Made by a program: the position numbers and the translations under genes. A stretch of DNA of 46,931 nt, taken from positions 1 to 46,931 of the forward strand of contig CANRLK010000011.1 in the NCBI GenBank assembly GCA_947631465.1, given 5' to 3'. Under the pieces are notes generated by a model that worked only from the letters and a program-made list of their open reading frames with translations, had not been told where the DNA came from and ran no database searches. The stretch is from an uncultured Clostridia bacterium. GTDB lineage: Bacteria; Bacillota; Clostridia; Christensenellales; Borkfalkiaceae. Each line of letters starts with the position of its first letter. Position 1 is the first letter of the stretch. Shown here one piece after another: positions 24,795 through 33,454 of this stretch.

Positions 24795-25744
24795 GACGAT
24801 TCGAGCGCGGATTCGAGCGTTTCGAGCGGGATGAACGCCGCGCCCGCCGCCTGTGCGGTGCTGCCGCGCATCCCCCCTTCGTCGCGCGCAATGTACACGT
24901 TGCACTCCGTCGGGTGCGAGGTGTATCTCCCGCCCGAGGCAAAGATGACTTCGAGCAGCTTCCGCGATACGGCGACGTCGTCCTCAATGTCGCGCGCAAA
25001 GCAAAAGACCTTCCCTTCAAGCGAGCCGCCGCGCTTTCTCCTGTTCATATTCTTATTGACAAAGCGGTAGAACTCCTCATGCGCTTTGATATGCTCTTCG
25101 CGCTGTCTCTCCCGCTCGCTGTAATACCGCTGTAACCCCTTGGACGTGGGGCTCTTGATCTTGTACCCCGCGATCTTCCCGCAGCGCACCGAGTATTTTT
25201 CGACGAGCCCGAAAAAGTCCGTCACCTCGCGGGCGCAGAGCGCTTCGCATACCCGCATGGTCGCATACGCATCGTCCACCGCCCTGTGCGGCGTGAACTC
25301 CAAACCCAGCTCTTCCGCCATCGCCTGCAAGCCAAACTGCCGCGTGAAGTTGTTCTGCGCGTTCATAAAGAAAAACTGCGTGTCGTAAAAGTCGAACTTG
25401 AAGGACGGCAGCTTATACCGCTTGGTTTCAAGGTTGAGATAGTTGACGTCGTTGATCGTCGCATGCCCGCAGACCACGCTGTCCTCTTCGAGCAGCTTCT
25501 TGATGCGCGGATATTCCTCGTTAAAGGTCGGATACTTCTTGAAATCCTCGTACTCGTATGGAAGGACGAGCCCCTCGCCCCCCTTGCGTCCGATCAGGTG
25601 GAACTTCCCGCGCGGATTGAGCAAAATGTCCTCCTTCTCTTGAAGGCGGAATTTTTCGTCCGTCACGGCATAGCCGAAGGCACACATCTTTGCCGTGTTT
25701 TTATAGACGCAGGCGCATTCAATGTCGAAAAAAACGTACTTCAT
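24791..25744 (-). CDS. DEDDh 3'-5' exonuclease with C-terminal BRCT domain
   Basis: 317 residues. Exonuclease motifs: 'VFFDIECA' (DxE) at residues 4-11, 'CGHATINDVNYLN' near residue 95 and 'PHRAVDDAYAT' near residue 155, the DEDDh set of the RNase T / DNA polymerase III epsilon family. After a charged helical linker (residues about 205-245) the last 75 residues ('GSLEGKVFCFARDIEDD' to 'AGAAFIPLETLESAL') have the pattern of a BRCT domain. BRCT domains usually bind phosphoproteins or DNA ends, suggesting DNA processing or repair. Overlaps serS and rsmF by 4 bp each (ATGA). Confidence 0.88.
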   Translation of the reverse strand: MKYVFFDIECACVYKNTAKMCAFGYAVTDEKFRLQEKEDILLNPRGKFHLIGRKGGEGLVLPYEYEDFKKYPTFNEEYPRIKKLLEEDSVVCGHATINDVNYLNLETKRYKLPSFKFDFYDTQFFFMNAQNNFTRQFGLQAMAEELGLEFTPHRAVDDAYATMRVCEALCAREVTDFFGLVEKYSVRCGKIAGYKIKSPTSKGLQRYYSERERQREEHIKAHEEFYRFVNKNMNRRKRGGSLEGKVFCFARDIEDDVAVSRKLLEVIFASGGRYTSHPTECNVYIARDEGGMRGSTAQAAGAAFIPLETLESALESS

Positions 25745-27027
25745 GCTTTGACGGGGATCACGCTCTTTCCGCCCATGTAGGGACGCAAGACCTCGGGGAT
25801 CTCGACGCTGCCGTCGGCGCGAAGATGGTTTTCGATGAGCGCGATGAGCATGCGCGGCGGCGCCGCTACCGTGTTGTTGAGGGTGTGCGCAAATTCGCTC
25901 CCCTTTTCGCTCTTATAGCGGATCCCGAGCCGCCGTGCCTGCGCGTCGGTGAGGTTGGAACAAGATCCGACCTCAAAGTATTTTTTCTGCCGCGGAGACC
26001 AAGCCTCCACGTCCACCGAACGGTATTTCAAGTCCGCAAGATCCCCCGAACAGCATTCGAGCGTCCGCACGGGAATGCCCATCGAGACAAACAGCTCCAC
26101 CGTGTACTTCCACATCTTTTCATACCAAGCCTCGCTGTCCTCTTTCTTGCAAATGACGATCATCTCCTGCTTCTCGAACTGGTGGATGCGATAGATCCCC
26201 CGCTCTTCGATGCCATGCGCGCCGCGCTCCTTGCGGAAACAGGGCGAATAGCTCGTAAGCGTCAAGGGCAGCTTGTCCCCTTGAAGAGTCGTATTCATGA
26301 ACCGTCCGATCATCGAGTGTTCGCTCGTGCCGATGAGGTACAGATCTTCCCCTTCGATCTTGTACATCATGCCGTCCATCTCTTCGAAGCTCATGACGCC
26401 CGAGACGACGGACGAACGGATCATAAAGGGCGGGATACAGTAGGTGAAGCCCTTATTGATCATAAAGTCGCGCGCGTAGGTGAGGACCGCGGAATGCAGA
26501 CGGGCGACGTCCCCCGTCAAATAGTAAAAGCCCTGCCCGCTCGTCTTACGCGCGCTGTCCACGTCGATCCCGCCGAGCTTTTCCAAAATGTCGAGATGAT
26601 AGGGAATTTCAAAATCGGGCACTTTGGGCTCTAAAAACTTCTCCCGTTCGACGTTTTCCGTATCGTCCTTCCCGATCGGAGTCTCGTCGGAGATGAAGTT
26701 CGGAATGCTCATCATGACTTTTTTGAGCGCTTCTTCGACTTCTCCTTGCTCTTTTTCGATCGCAAGAAGCCGCTCCGCGCCCTGGTTGACCTTTTGTTTG
26801 ACGGACTCCGCCTCGTCCTTTTTTCCCTCGCGCATGAGCGTTCCGATCTGCTTGGAAAGGCTGTTCCGCTCGGCTCTGAGCGCGTCTCCCTCCTTGGAAA
26901 GTTCGCGCCGACGGCTATCGAGCGCGATCGCCTCGTCCACGAGGGGGAGCTTCTTCTCCTGAAATTTCTTTTTGATGTTCTCGCGCACCCGCTCGGGGTC
27001 GCTTCGCAAAACATTGACGTCGATCAT
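25741..27027 (-). CDS. serS: Serine--tRNA ligase
   Basis: 428 residues. N-terminal coiled-coil arm (residues about 30-105, 'LDSRRRELSKEGDALRAERN') that holds the long variable arm of tRNA-Ser, then the class II core with motif 2 'CFRKERGAHGIEERGIYRIH' and the C-terminal motif 3 region ('NNTVAAPPRMLIALIENH'). The segment usually read as TAEVP is 'TSEHSM', a variant form. Promoter at 27063-27091, about 35 bp upstream, so there is no room for a T-box. Heads the operon with the exonuclease and rsmF. Confidence 0.97.
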   Translation of the reverse strand: MIDVNVLRSDPERVRENIKKKFQEKKLPLVDEAIALDSRRRELSKEGDALRAERNSLSKQIGTLMREGKKDEAESVKQKVNQGAERLLAIEKEQGEVEEALKKVMMSIPNFISDETPIGKDDTENVEREKFLEPKVPDFEIPYHLDILEKLGGIDVDSARKTSGQGFYYLTGDVARLHSAVLTYARDFMINKGFTYCIPPFMIRSSVVSGVMSFEEMDGMMYKIEGEDLYLIGTSEHSMIGRFMNTTLQGDKLPLTLTSYSPCFRKERGAHGIEERGIYRIHQFEKQEMIVICKKEDSEAWYEKMWKYTVELFVSMGIPVRTLECCSGDLADLKYRSVDVEAWSPRQKKYFEVGSCSNLTDAQARRLGIRYKSEKGSEFAHTLNNTVAAPPRMLIALIENHLRADGSVEIPEVLRPYMGGKSVIPVKA

Positions 27028-27062
27028 ATCCTTCCTTGCCTTACGGAAGAGTCCGTACCCTT

Positions 27063-27091
27063 ATTATACATCATTTTGCCTTCGATTGCAA
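27063..27091 (-). promoter_or_regulatory. serS promoter
   Basis: Minus strand TTGCAA (27086-27091), 17-bp spacer, TATAAT (27063-27068). Confidence 0.8.
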
Positions 27092-27153
27092 TCGTTTGTC
27101 AAACTCCGAAGAAAAAAAGTTGAAGCCGAGCGCCTTTGGAAAAAAATTTTATA

Positions 27154-27182
27154 TTGACATTTTCCTTGCCTCAGTGTATAAT
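27154..27182 (+). promoter_or_regulatory. Consensus promoter of the P-type ATPase gene
   Basis: TTGACA (27154-27159), 17-bp spacer, TATAAT (27177-27182). Confidence 0.9.
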
Positions 27183-27214
27183 ATAACAAACCCAAACATT
27201 TCGAGGTGATGGTT

Positions 27215-29806
27215 TTGGACGAACAACAAGACGGCTTGGAAAAAAAGCCGAAAAAACAGCAGCGGCAGCCTTCGTTCTTTGAGCGCGTGCTCGCGCGCAA
27301 CAAGGGAACGAATACCAAGCCCGATAAGTCGCGCAAAAAGCTCATGCGCAAGTTCAAGAGCGCGAAGAACTTGCCCGACGCAACCGACGTCGCACGGTTC
27401 TCCCCGCCGCTCGAAGAAGGGCTCACCGAGGAAGAGGTCGAGACCCGCTTCTCGCAGTTCCTCTTCAACGACGTCAACAAAAAATACAGCAAGTCCTATC
27501 TTTCGATCTTCGCAGGCAACATCTGCACGGTGTTCAACCTGCTCTGCGTGCTCGTCGCCGCCGCGCTTGCCTTTGCGGGCGCGGAGATCACCCAATTCCT
27601 CTTCGTCGCCATCTTCGCCGCAAACCTCGTCATCGGCGTCATCCAGGAGATCCTCGCAAAGCGGCAGATCGACAAACTCGCCGTCCTCATCAATACGACC
27701 GTCAAGGTCGTCCGCGGGGGCGCGGTCAAGGAAATTTCGGTCAAAGAGCTCGTCCTCGACGACGTGCTCCTGCTCGAAGCGGGACAGCAGATCCCCGCCG
27801 ACTGTATCCTTGCGAGCGGCTCGGCGGAAGTCAACGAATCCCTCCTCACGGGCGAATCGGCGTCCGTCAAAAAGGCGGAGGGCGATATGCTCTTTGCGGG
27901 CTCTTATGTCGTCTCGGGCTCTTGCCGCGTGCGCGCGGACAAGGTCGGGCGGGCGACTTACCTCAACAAGCTCACCTCCAAGGCAAAGAAATACAAGCGT
28001 CCCAAGTCCGAGATCATGAACTCCATCCGCCTCTTCATCCGCGTGATCGGGCTTCTGATCCCCATCGTCGCCGCGCTCACCTTCTGGGTGAACATGTCCC
28101 GTCTCGGCGCGGAGGCGATGGCAATGCGCGAACAGGTCAACGCTTCCATCCAATACACGGGCGCGGTCGTCATCGGCATGATCCCCTCGGGACTGCTGCT
28201 TTTGACCTCGCTCGCAATGGCGATCGGCATGGGCAGGCTCGCCAAAAAACAGACCCTCGTGCAGGATATGTACTCCCTCGAAATGCTCGCACGGGTCAAC
28301 GTTTTGTGCCTCGACAAGACGGGCACGATCACGGACGGCAGAATGACGGTGAGCGACTGCGTCATGCTCGGAAACGACACCGACTACTCCGTCGAGCAGA
28401 TCATGGGCAGCATGCTCGGCGCGCTCAATGACAACAACCATACCTCGCAGGCGCTTGCGGACAGGTTCGGACACTCGGGCTCGTTGCAGGCGACGGCGAT
28501 CTTGCCCTTCTCTTCCAAGCGGAAACTCTCGGCGGTCTCCTTCGGAAGCGAGACCTTCGTGTTCGGCGCGCCCGAGTTCGTGCTCCGTCCCATGCCGCAA
28601 AAGATCGAGCGCATCGTCAAGCAATATGCGCAGGTCGGGCTGCGGGTGCTCGTACTCGCCCACGGCGCGGGCGCGATCGACGGCGAAAAGCTCCCCGCGC
28701 AGCTTCATCCCATCGCGCTCATCACCCTTGCCGACAATGTGCGGCAGGAAGCGATCGAGACCATCAAATGGTTCAAGGACAACGACGTCGACATCCGCAT
28801 CATCTCGGGCGACAACCCCGTCACGGTCTCGGAAGTTGCAAGACGGGTGGGCGTGCAAAACGCGAACAAGTACATCTCCCTCGACGGCATGACCGACATC
28901 GAGGTCGAGAACGTCGCCAACGAATACACCGTGTTCGGACGGGTCACGCCCGAACAAAAGGCGATCCTCGTGCGCACGATCAAGCGGGCGGGCAATACGG
29001 TCGCAATGACGGGCGACGGCGTCAACGACATCCTCGCCCTCAAAGAGGCGGACTGCGCGATCTCCGTCGCCTCGGGCAGCGAAGCGGCGCGCAACGTCTC
29101 CCACCTCGTCCTCATGAACAACAACTTCTTGAACTTGCCCTCGGTCGTCAACGAAGGACGGCGGGTCATCAACAACATTAAAAACAGCGCGTCGCTCTAT
29201 ATCATGAAAACGCTGTTCACCGCGATTCTCGCGCTCATCTGCGTCATCATGCGGCGCGCCTACTTCTTCACGACGAACAACCTGCTCCTCTTCGAGTTCT
29301 TCGTCGCCGCGCTCCCCTCGTTCATCATCTCCCTGCAACCCAACACCAGCCGCGTGCACGGGAAATTTATCCTATATGTCATATCGCGATCGATCCCGGG
29401 CGCGATCACCCTCATCCTATGCGTCATGAGCGTCTACCTCGGCTGCCGCTTCATCCCCGACGCCTTGGGCGAGACGCGCATCAACATCCAAAACGAGGCG
29501 GGTGAAACGGTCGTCAGGTTCGCGCTCAATCCGCTCATGATCATCGCCGTGACCTTCGGCGGGGTCGTCATGCTCTACCGCATCCTGAAACCCCTCAATT
29601 TCCTGCGCGCGTCCGTCTATTTCGGCGTGCTCGGCGTGTGTATCCTCGTCATGTGCATCCCCGCGCTCGGCAACATCATCTACACGGGCTGGGAATATGT
29701 CTCCTTCAACCTGACGCAGATCCTCTACATCATTTGCGTGATGCTCGCCGCCTTCCCCGTTTCGGGCTGGCTCACGAGCGCGTGCGACCTTCTGAACTCC
29801 GATTGA
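27215..29806 (+). CDS. CtpE-like cation-transporting P-type ATPase
   Basis: 863 residues if translation starts at TTG 27215, preferred because GAGGTGAT (27203-27210), an exact anti-16S match, is correctly spaced for it; ATG 27209 and GTG 27206 overlap that site. P-type landmarks: 'LLTGESASVKKAEGD' near residue 212, phosphorylation motif 'CLDKTGTITDGRM' near residue 365, and 'MTGDGVNDILALKEADCAIS' near residue 600. About ten membrane helices; helix 4 has 'GMIPSGLLLLTSLAMAIG', the PSGL/PAGL form of the CtpE group rather than the PEGL of SERCA-type pumps. CtpE proteins have been tied to calcium uptake; ion specificity here is inferred. A Lys-rich cytoplasmic N-terminus of about 80 residues precedes helix 1. 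Confidence 0.9.
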   Translation: MDEQQDGLEKKPKKQQRQPSFFERVLARNKGTNTKPDKSRKKLMRKFKSAKNLPDATDVARFSPPLEEGLTEEEVETRFSQFLFNDVNKKYSKSYLSIFAGNICTVFNLLCVLVAAALAFAGAEITQFLFVAIFAANLVIGVIQEILAKRQIDKLAVLINTTVKVVRGGAVKEISVKELVLDDVLLLEAGQQIPADCILASGSAEVNESLLTGESASVKKAEGDMLFAGSYVVSGSCRVRADKVGRATYLNKLTSKAKKYKRPKSEIMNSIRLFIRVIGLLIPIVAALTFWVNMSRLGAEAMAMREQVNASIQYTGAVVIGMIPSGLLLLTSLAMAIGMGRLAKKQTLVQDMYSLEMLARVNVLCLDKTGTITDGRMTVSDCVMLGNDTDYSVEQIMGSMLGALNDNNHTSQALADRFGHSGSLQATAILPFSSKRKLSAVSFGSETFVFGAPEFVLRPMPQKIERIVKQYAQVGLRVLVLAHGAGAIDGEKLPAQLHPIALITLADNVRQEAIETIKWFKDNDVDIRIISGDNPVTVSEVARRVGVQNANKYISLDGMTDIEVENVANEYTVFGRVTPEQKAILVRTIKRAGNTVAMTGDGVNDILALKEADCAISVASGSEAARNVSHLVLMNNNFLNLPSVVNEGRRVINNIKNSASLYIMKTLFTAILALICVIMRRAYFFTTNNLLLFEFFVAALPSFIISLQPNTSRVHGKFILYVISRSIPGAITLILCVMSVYLGCRFIPDALGETRINIQNEAGETVVRFALNPLMIIAVTFGGVVMLYRILKPLNFLRASVYFGVLGVCILVMCIPALGNIIYTGWEYVSFNLTQILYIICVMLAAFPVSGWLTSACDLLNSD

Positions 29807-29830
29807 CCGTTAAAAATCACGAAATTTTCT

Positions 29831-29869
29831 CCGCGCGAGCCCCGAAATACGGGCTCGCGCGGAATTTTT
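29831..29869 (+). terminator. Terminator of the P-type ATPase gene
   Basis: 12-bp perfect stem CCGCGCGAGCCC / GGGCTCGCGCGG (29831-29842, 29851-29862) followed by AA and a seven-T run. Confidence 0.93.
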
Positions 29870-29913
29870 TTGTAACTTTTTCACATTATGTCCGATTTCG
29901 ATCGGAAAAGGGC

Positions 29914-29942
29914 TTGAAAAATCAATGGAAATGTAGTAAAAT
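29914..29942 (+). promoter_or_regulatory. ppdK promoter
   Basis: TTGAAA (29914-29919), 17-bp spacer, TAAAAT (29937-29942); GGAGG at 29970-29974 before ATG 29980. Confidence 0.75.
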
Positions 29943-29979
29943 AATGGTTGGATTAAAATTTCATTTTTTGGAGGAAAAA

Positions 29980-32637
29980 ATGGCAAAGAAGAAGTATTGT
30001 TATCTGTTTACCGAGGGAAATGCGAAAATGCGGGAGCTCTTGGGGGGCAAGGGCGCAAATTTGGCGGAGATGACCAACATCGGTCTGCCCGTTCCGCAGG
30101 GCTTTACGATCTCGACGGAGGCTTGCACGCAGTACTATGAGGACGGCGGGCAAATCAACAACGACATCCAAGCGGAGATCATGACCTACATCGACAAACT
30201 CGAAAAGATCGCGGGCAAGAAGTTCGGCGACAAGGAAAATCCCCTGCTTGTCTCGGTGCGTTCGGGCGCGCGCGCGTCCATGCCAGGCATGATGGATACC
30301 ATCTTAAACCTCGGGCTCAACGAGGAAGTCGTGCTCGTGCTTGCAAAGAAATCCAACAATCCCCGCTGGGCGTGGGACTGCTACCGCCGTTTCATTCAAA
30401 TGTTCTCGGACGTCGTCATGGGCGTCGGCAAGAAATATTTCGAAGAGCTCATCGACAAGATGAAGGCGAAGAAGGGCGTCACGCTCGACGTGGAGCTCAG
30501 CGCCGACGACTTAAAGGAACTTGCAAACGGGTTCAAAGCGGAATATAAGGCGAAGATCGGAAGCGATTTCCCGTCCGATCCCAAGGTGCAGCTCTTCGAG
30601 GCGATCAAGGCGGTGTTCCGCTCCTGGGACAACGACCGTGCGAACATCTACCGCATGGAGCACGACATCCCTTACAGCTGGGGCACGGCGGTCAACGTGC
30701 AGATGATGGCGTTCGGCAACATGGGCGAGGACTGCGGCACGGGCGTCGCATTCACGCGCAACCCCGCAACGGGCGAGAAGGGGCTCATGGGCGAGTTCCT
30801 CACGAACGCGCAGGGCGAGGACGTCGTCGCAGGCGTGCGCACCCCCATGCCCATCGCAAAAATGGCGGAAGTGTTCCCCGACGTGTACAAGCAGTTCCTC
30901 GACATCTGCAAGATCTTGGAGACCCATTACCGCGATATGCAGGACATGGAGTTCACCGTCGAGAACGGGAAGCTCTACATGCTCCAAACCCGAAACGGCA
31001 AGCGCACGGCAACGGCAGCCGTCAAGATCGCATGCGACCTCATCGACGAGGGCATGGTCACCGAACAGGAAGCGCTTCTTCAAATCGACGCAAAGTCTTT
31101 GGACATGCTTCTGCACCCGCAATTCGACCCCGCGGCGCTCAAAGCTGCGGATAAGGACAACGTGGTCGGCACGGGCATTGCGGCTTCTCCCGGGGCTGCG
31201 GCAGGGACGATCGTCTTTACCGCGGACGACGCCGTGATCGAAGGCAAGAAGGGCAAGAAAGTCATTCTCGTGCGCCTTGAAACCTCTCCCGAGGACATCG
31301 AGGGCATGAAATATGCACAGGGCATTCTCACCGTCCGCGGCGGACAGACCTCGCACGCGGCAGTCGTGGCGCGCGGCATGGGCACTTGCTGCGTCTCGGG
31401 CTGCGGCGAGATCAAGATCAACGAGGCAGAGAAGAAATTTGAATTGAAAGGAAAGACCTATCGCGAGGGCGACGTGCTCTCGTTGGACGGCTCGACGGGC
31501 AAGATCTACGACACGCTCATCAAGACCGTTCCCGCCGATCCCAACAGCTATTATTTCAAGCGGATCATGGATCTTTCCGACAAATATAAGGCGCTCAAAG
31601 TCCGCACGAACGCGGATACACCCAAGGACGCGAGACAGGCGGTCGCATTCGGCGCGCAGGGCATCGGGCTCTGCCGTACCGAGCACATGTTCTTCGACCC
31701 CGACCGCATCGGCGCATTCCGCGAGATGATCTGCTCGGACAAGGAATCGGAGCGCATCGCCGCGCTCGAAAAGATCGAGCCCATGCAGCAGGCGGACTTC
31801 GAAGGATTGTTCGAAGCGCTCGGGGAATATCCCGTGACCATCCGCTTCCTCGACCCGCCTCTTCATGAGTTCGTTCCGACGGACGACGAGGATATCGAAG
31901 CCCTCGCAAAGGCGCAGAACAAGTCGGCGGCGCAGATCCGCCAGATCATCAGCGATCTCCATGAATTTAACCCCATGATGGGACACAGAGGCTGCCGTCT
32001 TTCGGTCACCTATCCCGAGATCACCGTCATGCAGACGCGCGCAATCATCAAGGCGGCGATCGCAGTGCAAAAGCGCACGGGCAAGAAGATCAAGCCCGAG
32101 ATCATGGTCCCGCTCACGGGCGAAGCGAAAGAGATGAAGTTCGTCAAAGACATCGTCGTCGAGACGGCGGACAAGGTCATCAAAGAGGCGAAGGCAGACC
32201 TTGAATACGAGGTCGGCACGATGATCGAGATCCCCCGCGCCGCACTCACCGCGGACGAGATCGCAAAGGAAGCGGAGTTCTTCTGCTTCGGCACGAACGA
32301 TCTGACGCAAATGACCTTCGGCTTCTCGCGCGACGACGCGGGCAAGTTCCTTCCCGCCTATTATAAGACCAAGTTCAAGACCAAGATCTATGAGAGCGAC
32401 CCGTTCGCGTCCCTCGACCAAACGGGCGTCGGCAAGCTCATGACGATGGCGGTGGAGCTCGGCAAAAAGACGAGACCCGAGATCCATCTCGGAATTTGCG
32501 GCGAACACGGCGGCGACCCTGCGTCCATCGAGTTCTGCCATAACATCGGTCTCGACTATGTGTCCTGCTCGCCTTTCCGCGTCCCGATCGCACGTCTTGC
32601 CGCGGCGCAGGCGAACATCAAGAACCCGAGAAAGTAA
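29980..32637 (+). CDS. ppdK: Pyruvate, phosphate dikinase
   Basis: 885 residues, standard PPDK length; ATG 29980 follows GGAGG. It interconverts pyruvate + ATP + Pi and PEP + AMP + PPi, linking glycolysis and gluconeogenesis in anaerobes. Order: N-terminal ATP-grasp ('LGGKGANLAEMTNIGLPVPQ', 'SVRSGARASMPGMMDTILN'), the swivelling phosphohistidine domain with 'GGQTSHAAVVARGMGT' (His near residue 455), and the PEP-utilising TIM barrel with 'EFFCFGTNDLTQMTFGFSRD' and 'GICGEHGGDP' (catalytic Cys near residue 840). The gene is complete, but a second partial copy of its last 39 bases lies 142 bp downstream, ahead of the apparent native terminator. Confidence 0.98.
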   Translation: MAKKKYCYLFTEGNAKMRELLGGKGANLAEMTNIGLPVPQGFTISTEACTQYYEDGGQINNDIQAEIMTYIDKLEKIAGKKFGDKENPLLVSVRSGARASMPGMMDTILNLGLNEEVVLVLAKKSNNPRWAWDCYRRFIQMFSDVVMGVGKKYFEELIDKMKAKKGVTLDVELSADDLKELANGFKAEYKAKIGSDFPSDPKVQLFEAIKAVFRSWDNDRANIYRMEHDIPYSWGTAVNVQMMAFGNMGEDCGTGVAFTRNPATGEKGLMGEFLTNAQGEDVVAGVRTPMPIAKMAEVFPDVYKQFLDICKILETHYRDMQDMEFTVENGKLYMLQTRNGKRTATAAVKIACDLIDEGMVTEQEALLQIDAKSLDMLLHPQFDPAALKAADKDNVVGTGIAASPGAAAGTIVFTADDAVIEGKKGKKVILVRLETSPEDIEGMKYAQGILTVRGGQTSHAAVVARGMGTCCVSGCGEIKINEAEKKFELKGKTYREGDVLSLDGSTGKIYDTLIKTVPADPNSYYFKRIMDLSDKYKALKVRTNADTPKDARQAVAFGAQGIGLCRTEHMFFDPDRIGAFREMICSDKESERIAALEKIEPMQQADFEGLFEALGEYPVTIRFLDPPLHEFVPTDDEDIEALAKAQNKSAAQIRQIISDLHEFNPMMGHRGCRLSVTYPEITVMQTRAIIKAAIAVQKRTGKKIKPEIMVPLTGEAKEMKFVKDIVVETADKVIKEAKADLEYEVGTMIEIPRAALTADEIAKEAEFFCFGTNDLTQMTFGFSRDDAGKFLPAYYKTKFKTKIYESDPFASLDQTGVGKLMTMAVELGKKTRPEIHLGICGEHGGDPASIEFCHNIGLDYVSCSPFRVPIARLAAAQANIKNPRK

Positions 32638-32740
32638 CTTTCGCCGCGAGGCGAAGCGTACCGCCGAACGAAACAGATGAAAAAACGAGTGCCCTCCCAT
32701 ATCGGGAGGGCACAGCTGAAATGAGGCGGTTTCGCTTTAA
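32638..32740. mobile_element. 103-bp palindromic insertion between two copies of the ppdK 3' end
   Basis: Contains a 10-bp hairpin GTGCCCTCCC/GGGAGGGCAC (32689-32698, 32704-32713) nested inside an imperfect inverted repeat (AAGCGTACCGCC at 32654-32665 and GGCGGTTTCGCTT at 32725-32737). It is bounded left by the ppdK stop and right by the second ppdK tail. It has the form of a small MITE or an integration scar. No gene. Confidence 0.55.
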
Positions 32741-32779
32741 GCTGCGGCACAGGCGAATATCAAGAACCCGAGAAAGTAA
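32741..32779 (+). repeat. Second copy of the last 13 codons of ppdK
   Basis: Matches 32599-32637 over 39 nt with three differences (GCC/GCT, GCG/GCA, AAC/AAT), each at a third codon position and synonymous (AAAQANIKNPRK-stop). It lies directly upstream of the strong terminator that probably once closed ppdK. Confidence 0.85.
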
Positions 32780-32797
32780 TAATATTTTAACCCAACC

Positions 32798-32830
32798 GCG
32801 CACGGCAGAATTTGCCGTGCGCTTTTTTTT
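32798..32830 (+). terminator. Terminator, probably the original ppdK terminator
   Basis: 10-bp perfect stem GCGCACGGCA / TGCCGTGCGC, 5-nt loop, then eight T. Confidence 0.95.
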
Positions 32831-32845
32831 GATGAAAAGGTTTTT

Positions 32846-33186
32846 ACACCCCCTCAGTCACGCAAAAAGCGTGACAGCTCCCTTTGGGCGGCATGTACCG
32901 CCCAAAGCCCGTCGCGCTTGCCAGCGCTTCTGTCGCGGCGCAGTTCGCAGCCCACTGGGCTGTCGAACAGAAGTTGCGCCGCTCCACCCAAAGGGGGCGC
33001 CAAGAGGGTGGGGCGAGCCTCGCGCCCTCTCTTGCTGCCCCCCCCTTGGGTAAAGTGCAAGCGTTTACGCTTTTCTCTTCCTTGCTGTCCCCTTTGAGGG
33101 GAAGGACGGGCTTTGCGTTTGCGCTTCTCCTCTTGCTGTCCCCTTACAGGGGAAAGTGGCGCGTTGCTTTGCGCCAAAAGGGGTGT
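32846..33186. repeat. Array of palindromic repeat modules
   Basis: Starts ACACCCC and ends GGGGTGT. Successive palindromes include GTCACGC/GCGTGAC (32857-32875), CTTTGGGCGG/CCGCCCAAAG (32882-32907) and the 48-nt structured hairpin (32935-32982). CCCAAAGGG- and CCCCTT/AAGGGG-type blocks follow. Composition and modules match the element at 10.2-10.6 kb. Open frames across it have no start signals; I see no gene. Confidence 0.75.
32935..32982. repeat. Structured hairpin module, copy 2
   Basis: Outer helix GCGGCGCA/TGCGCCGC, AGAAGT bulge, GTTCG/CGAAC, CAGCCC/GGGCTG around an ACT loop. Identical to copy 3; same fold as copy 1 with compensatory pairs. Confidence 0.85.
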
Positions 33187-33201
33187 TCATTAAAATGATG
33201 T

Positions 33202-33360
33202 GCGTTAGGCGGAATTGACTTCCGCCGTGCGCCTTGCGGCGGTAGCCCCCGCCGCAAGCCCACCTCGCCGCCTGCTCGGCTGGCGCGGCGCAGTTCGCAG
33301 CCCACTGGGCTGTCGAACAGAAGTTGCGCCGCTCCACCCTATTTGCGCGCCACCGCACGC
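33202..33360. repeat. Composite repeat carrying a 103-nt hairpin insert
   Basis: Left block 33202-33232 (contains GGCGGAA/TTCCGCC palindrome) and right block 33336-33360 match 45695-45725 and 45727-45751. Between them lie 103 nt (33233-33335) holding CTTGCGGCGG/CCGCCGCAAG and the structured hairpin; the 45.7-kb copy has one base there instead. No gene in it. Confidence 0.8.
33285..33332. repeat. Structured hairpin module, copy 3
   Basis: Same 48-nt sequence as 32935-32982, embedded in a different repeat context. Confidence 0.85.
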
Positions 33361-33420
33361 TGATTGTCATCAAAAGCGAATATGGACAGCCGCCTAATTG
33401 ATGACCCACGCCCGTTTCCT

Positions 33421-33454
33421 CGATGAAAAGATTGCGTAGCAAGCCTTTTCATCG
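33421..33454 (-). terminator. Long hairpin at the end of the aspartokinase gene
   Basis: CGATGAAAAG / CTTTTCATCG 10-bp stem with an inner TTGC/GCAA pair, overlapping the stop codon. No T run follows on the minus strand, so termination is uncertain. Confidence 0.45.

Noticed and set aside
27149..29359. 736-codon open frame antisense to the P-type ATPase gene
   Set aside because: High-GC codon shadow of a clear gene; His/Arg/Asp-rich composition, no ribosome binding site, no recognisable motif.
30511..32700. 729-codon open frame antisense to ppdK
   Set aside because: Shadow frame of a confident gene with skewed Arg/Leu/His composition.
32721..33198. Open frames of about 100 codons across the palindromic repeats
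   Set aside because: They run through hairpin modules on both strands, lack start signals and repeat the same low-complexity peptides.
32846..33360. Possible CRISPR array
   Set aside because: Repeated units are palindromic modules of differing length without regular unique spacers, and no cas gene is present.
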